From Pseudomonas maumuensis (GTDB lineage Bacteria > Pseudomonadota > Gammaproteobacteria > Pseudomonadales > Pseudomonadaceae): a DNA stretch of 64,000 bases. The stretch covers positions 2,418,001-2,482,000 of the forward strand of contig NZ_CP077077.1 in NCBI RefSeq assembly GCF_019139675.1, written 5' to 3'. Both the position numbers and the translations under genes were made by a program. Below are positions 62,912 through 64,000 of this stretch, in pieces (the first letter of the stretch is position 1; each line of letters starts with the position of its first letter). A model generated the notes under the pieces. It had not been told where the DNA came from and ran no database searches. It worked only from the letters and a program-made list of their open reading frames with translations.

Positions 62912-63640
62912 TCACTCCTTGCAGCAATGCGGCTTGTCACTGGCACTTTCATAGCGATCATGATGCCGCACCCAGTCCATCGTCCCGTCCTCGTTGCGCC
63001 CCAAGGGCGCGAGGTCGAGGAAGTTGTACGCGTTGACCAGGATGTCCAGCCCCCGGGCATAGGTGGAGTAGGTGTGGTACAGGCTGCCGTCGCTATCGCG
63101 GTAGAACGCGCTGAGCCCGGGCAGCTCCGTTTCGTCGCCGGTGTAGGGTTCGTAGTTGTACTGGGCGCTGCCATCGGTGGCGACAGTGACGCCGAAATCC
63201 TGGTTGAAGCGGCTGCCGTGCGAGGAGAACCATGGGAAGTGCCAGCCCATGCGCCGGCGGAACGCCTGGAACTCGGCAAAGGGCGCCCGCGAAACCGCCA
63301 CCAGGGAAACGTCGTGGTGGGCCAGGTGCAGGTTGGCACCGTCGAAATGGTCGGCCAGGAACGAGCAGCCCGGGCAGCCTTCGTTCCAGCCCTCGGCGAA
63401 CATGAAGTGATAGACCAGCAACTGACTGCGCCCGGCGAACAGCTCGCCCAGGCTTAGATCGCCGTCCGGGCCCTGGAAACGGTAGTCCTGCTCCACCGCT
63501 ACCCAGGGCAGGGCGCGGCGGGCGGCGGCAAGCTCATCGCGTTGATGGGTGAAGGCCTTCTCGTGCAGCCAGAGCTGGTGCCGGGCGGCGAGCCACTGGC
63601 TGCGGGTTGCCACGGCGTGTTTGGGAGTGGGATGGCTCAT
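62912..63640 (-). CDS. DUF899 thioredoxin-like protein
   Basis: Protein of 242 residues in the DUF899 family, which has a thioredoxin-like fold. The diagnostic FMFAEGWNEGCPGCSFLADH block near 80-100 carries a CPGC that could serve as a redox pair, and SRFNQDFGVT, YHTYSTYARG and LDLAPLGRNE follow. The last residues end in HCCKE with two more cysteines. Function is not established. ATG at 63640 has GGAG before it; a TTG further upstream is not supported. Confidence 0.82.
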   Translation of the reverse strand: MSHPTPKHAVATRSQWLAARHQLWLHEKAFTHQRDELAAARRALPWVAVEQDYRFQGPDGDLSLGELFAGRSQLLVYHFMFAEGWNEGCPGCSFLADHFDGANLHLAHHDVSLVAVSRAPFAEFQAFRRRMGWHFPWFSSHGSRFNQDFGVTVATDGSAQYNYEPYTGDETELPGLSAFYRDSDGSLYHTYSTYARGLDILVNAYNFLDLAPLGRNEDGTMDWVRHHDRYESASDKPHCCKE

Positions 63641-63766
63641 GGGCGTGACTCCACGCTTGGGGGGTTCACCTGTTAGTCGCATGCACGTGAGGCAATTCGA
63701 CAATTTTTCTCCGCTGTCGACGAATGGCCGCCCCGAAGTCTGCCATTCCCTCCCTTGCTTTTGACC

Positions 63767-63810
63767 CGCCCTTCATCCGCCCTTGATCCGCCCTTGATCC
63801 GCTTTTGATC
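63767..63810. repeat. 11-bp tandem repeat at the left edge of repeat copy B
   Basis: Four units of CGCCCTTGATC with one or two substitutions, directly before copy B. Copy A has a hexamer array in the same place. Confidence 0.85.
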
Positions 63811-64000
63811 TTGCTTCTAAGCGCGCGATAGTTCAGGCGCCACAAATTGCGACTTCAGGAGGCCGAGCGCAGGGCTTGCGCAGGGAGGTGACGGGCATGG
63901 ATGCCCGTCAAGCGCCGATCAGGCCATGGATGGCCCGTCGGCGCGTCCTCCCGGAGCGAGCCCGGAGCGAGGGAACCCCGTAGCGAAGCGCAGGGGCCGT
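63809..64000. repeat. dispersed structured intergenic repeat, copy B (cut by window end)
   Basis: Collinear with the left 200 bp of copy A. It keeps the hairpin GACGGGCAT/ATGCCCGTC (63890-63909) and has GGCCAT/ATGGCC (63922-63935) where copy A has CGCCCC/GGGGCG. No gene is seen in 63641-64000; the first 125 bp is the DUF899 promoter region. Confidence 0.8.

Overview
The window is typical core/accessory chromosome of a Pseudomonas of the P. putida group. The evidence is high GC content, strongly GC-ending codons, REP elements of the putida type, a 3-dehydroshikimate dehydratase of the QuiC1 type, the pair mgtC-like / mvaB flanking a CrcY-like small RNA, and a pobR-pobA pair. No tRNA, rRNA, CRISPR array, prophage or plasmid gene is visible. 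Strain or species cannot be fixed from the sequence alone.

Layout, left to right. (1) 1-812: a cut-off IS481-family transposase, apparently inserted into one copy of a dispersed intergenic repeat. (2) 813-4645: LysR regulator divergent from an organophosphate-type MFS transporter and an FAD amine oxidoreductase, which looks like an aminophosphonate uptake/catabolism unit. (3) 4751-16060: a YebC-family protein, LysR plus L-DOPA-type decarboxylase, an M24 peptidase, TetR, a DauR-like regulator with a PLP dehydratase, an amidase, YghU, and an EamA exporter with a divergent LysR. (4) 16205-17684: a GGDEF protein and a small secreted DUF2790 protein. (5) 17961-25277: OprD porin, shikimate-type transporter, QuiC1, TetR, AroE-like dehydrogenase and AroQ, together a quinate/shikimate to protocatechuate route. 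(6) 25575-36252: mqo, a beta-propeller protein, SotB-type exporter, and an RND efflux operon (DUF2165-like protein, adaptor, pump, outer membrane channel). (7) 36374-37403: an MbtH-like/type II thioesterase pair with no NRPS gene in the window but with a PvdS-like promoter. (8) 37404-43097: a structured repeat, then a thiolase / 3-hydroxybutyryl-CoA dehydrogenase / TetR operon with a divergent AraC regulator, and an APC permease. (9) 43400-51535: a ferric-siderophore TonB receptor/PepSY reductase operon back to back with a cobalamin-riboswitch operon (BtuB-type receptor, [2Fe-2S] protein, B12-binding protein). (10) 51541-56906: an 8-oxoguanine-deaminase-like amidohydrolase, a large HD-GYP protein and MgtC. 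(11) 56905-61082: CrcY-like RNA, mvaB, liuR, pobR and pobA. (12) 61197-64000: ankyrin protein, LysR, DUF899 protein and a second structured repeat.

The genes connect through two regulatory threads. First, quinate/shikimate degradation and 4-hydroxybenzoate hydroxylation both end at protocatechuate, and both control regions carry a 15-bp site close to the PcaR operator as I remember it. quiC1 and aroQ additionally share a second 26-bp control box. Second, the leaders of pobA, quiC1, aroQ, the shikimate-type transporter, oprD, the APC permease and the aminophosphonate-type transporter carry AAnAAnAA motifs of the Hfq/Crc type, while the decoy RNA that relieves Hfq/Crc repression (CrcY) appears to be encoded in the same window under a sigma-54 promoter.

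The most noteworthy items are the shared PcaR-like operators, the quiC1/aroQ box, the CrcY locus with its likely targets nearby, the MbtH/thioesterase pair with a PvdS-like promoter, and a dispersed repeat whose hairpins are kept by compensatory change. I did not find a clearly new multi-gene defence or secretion system.
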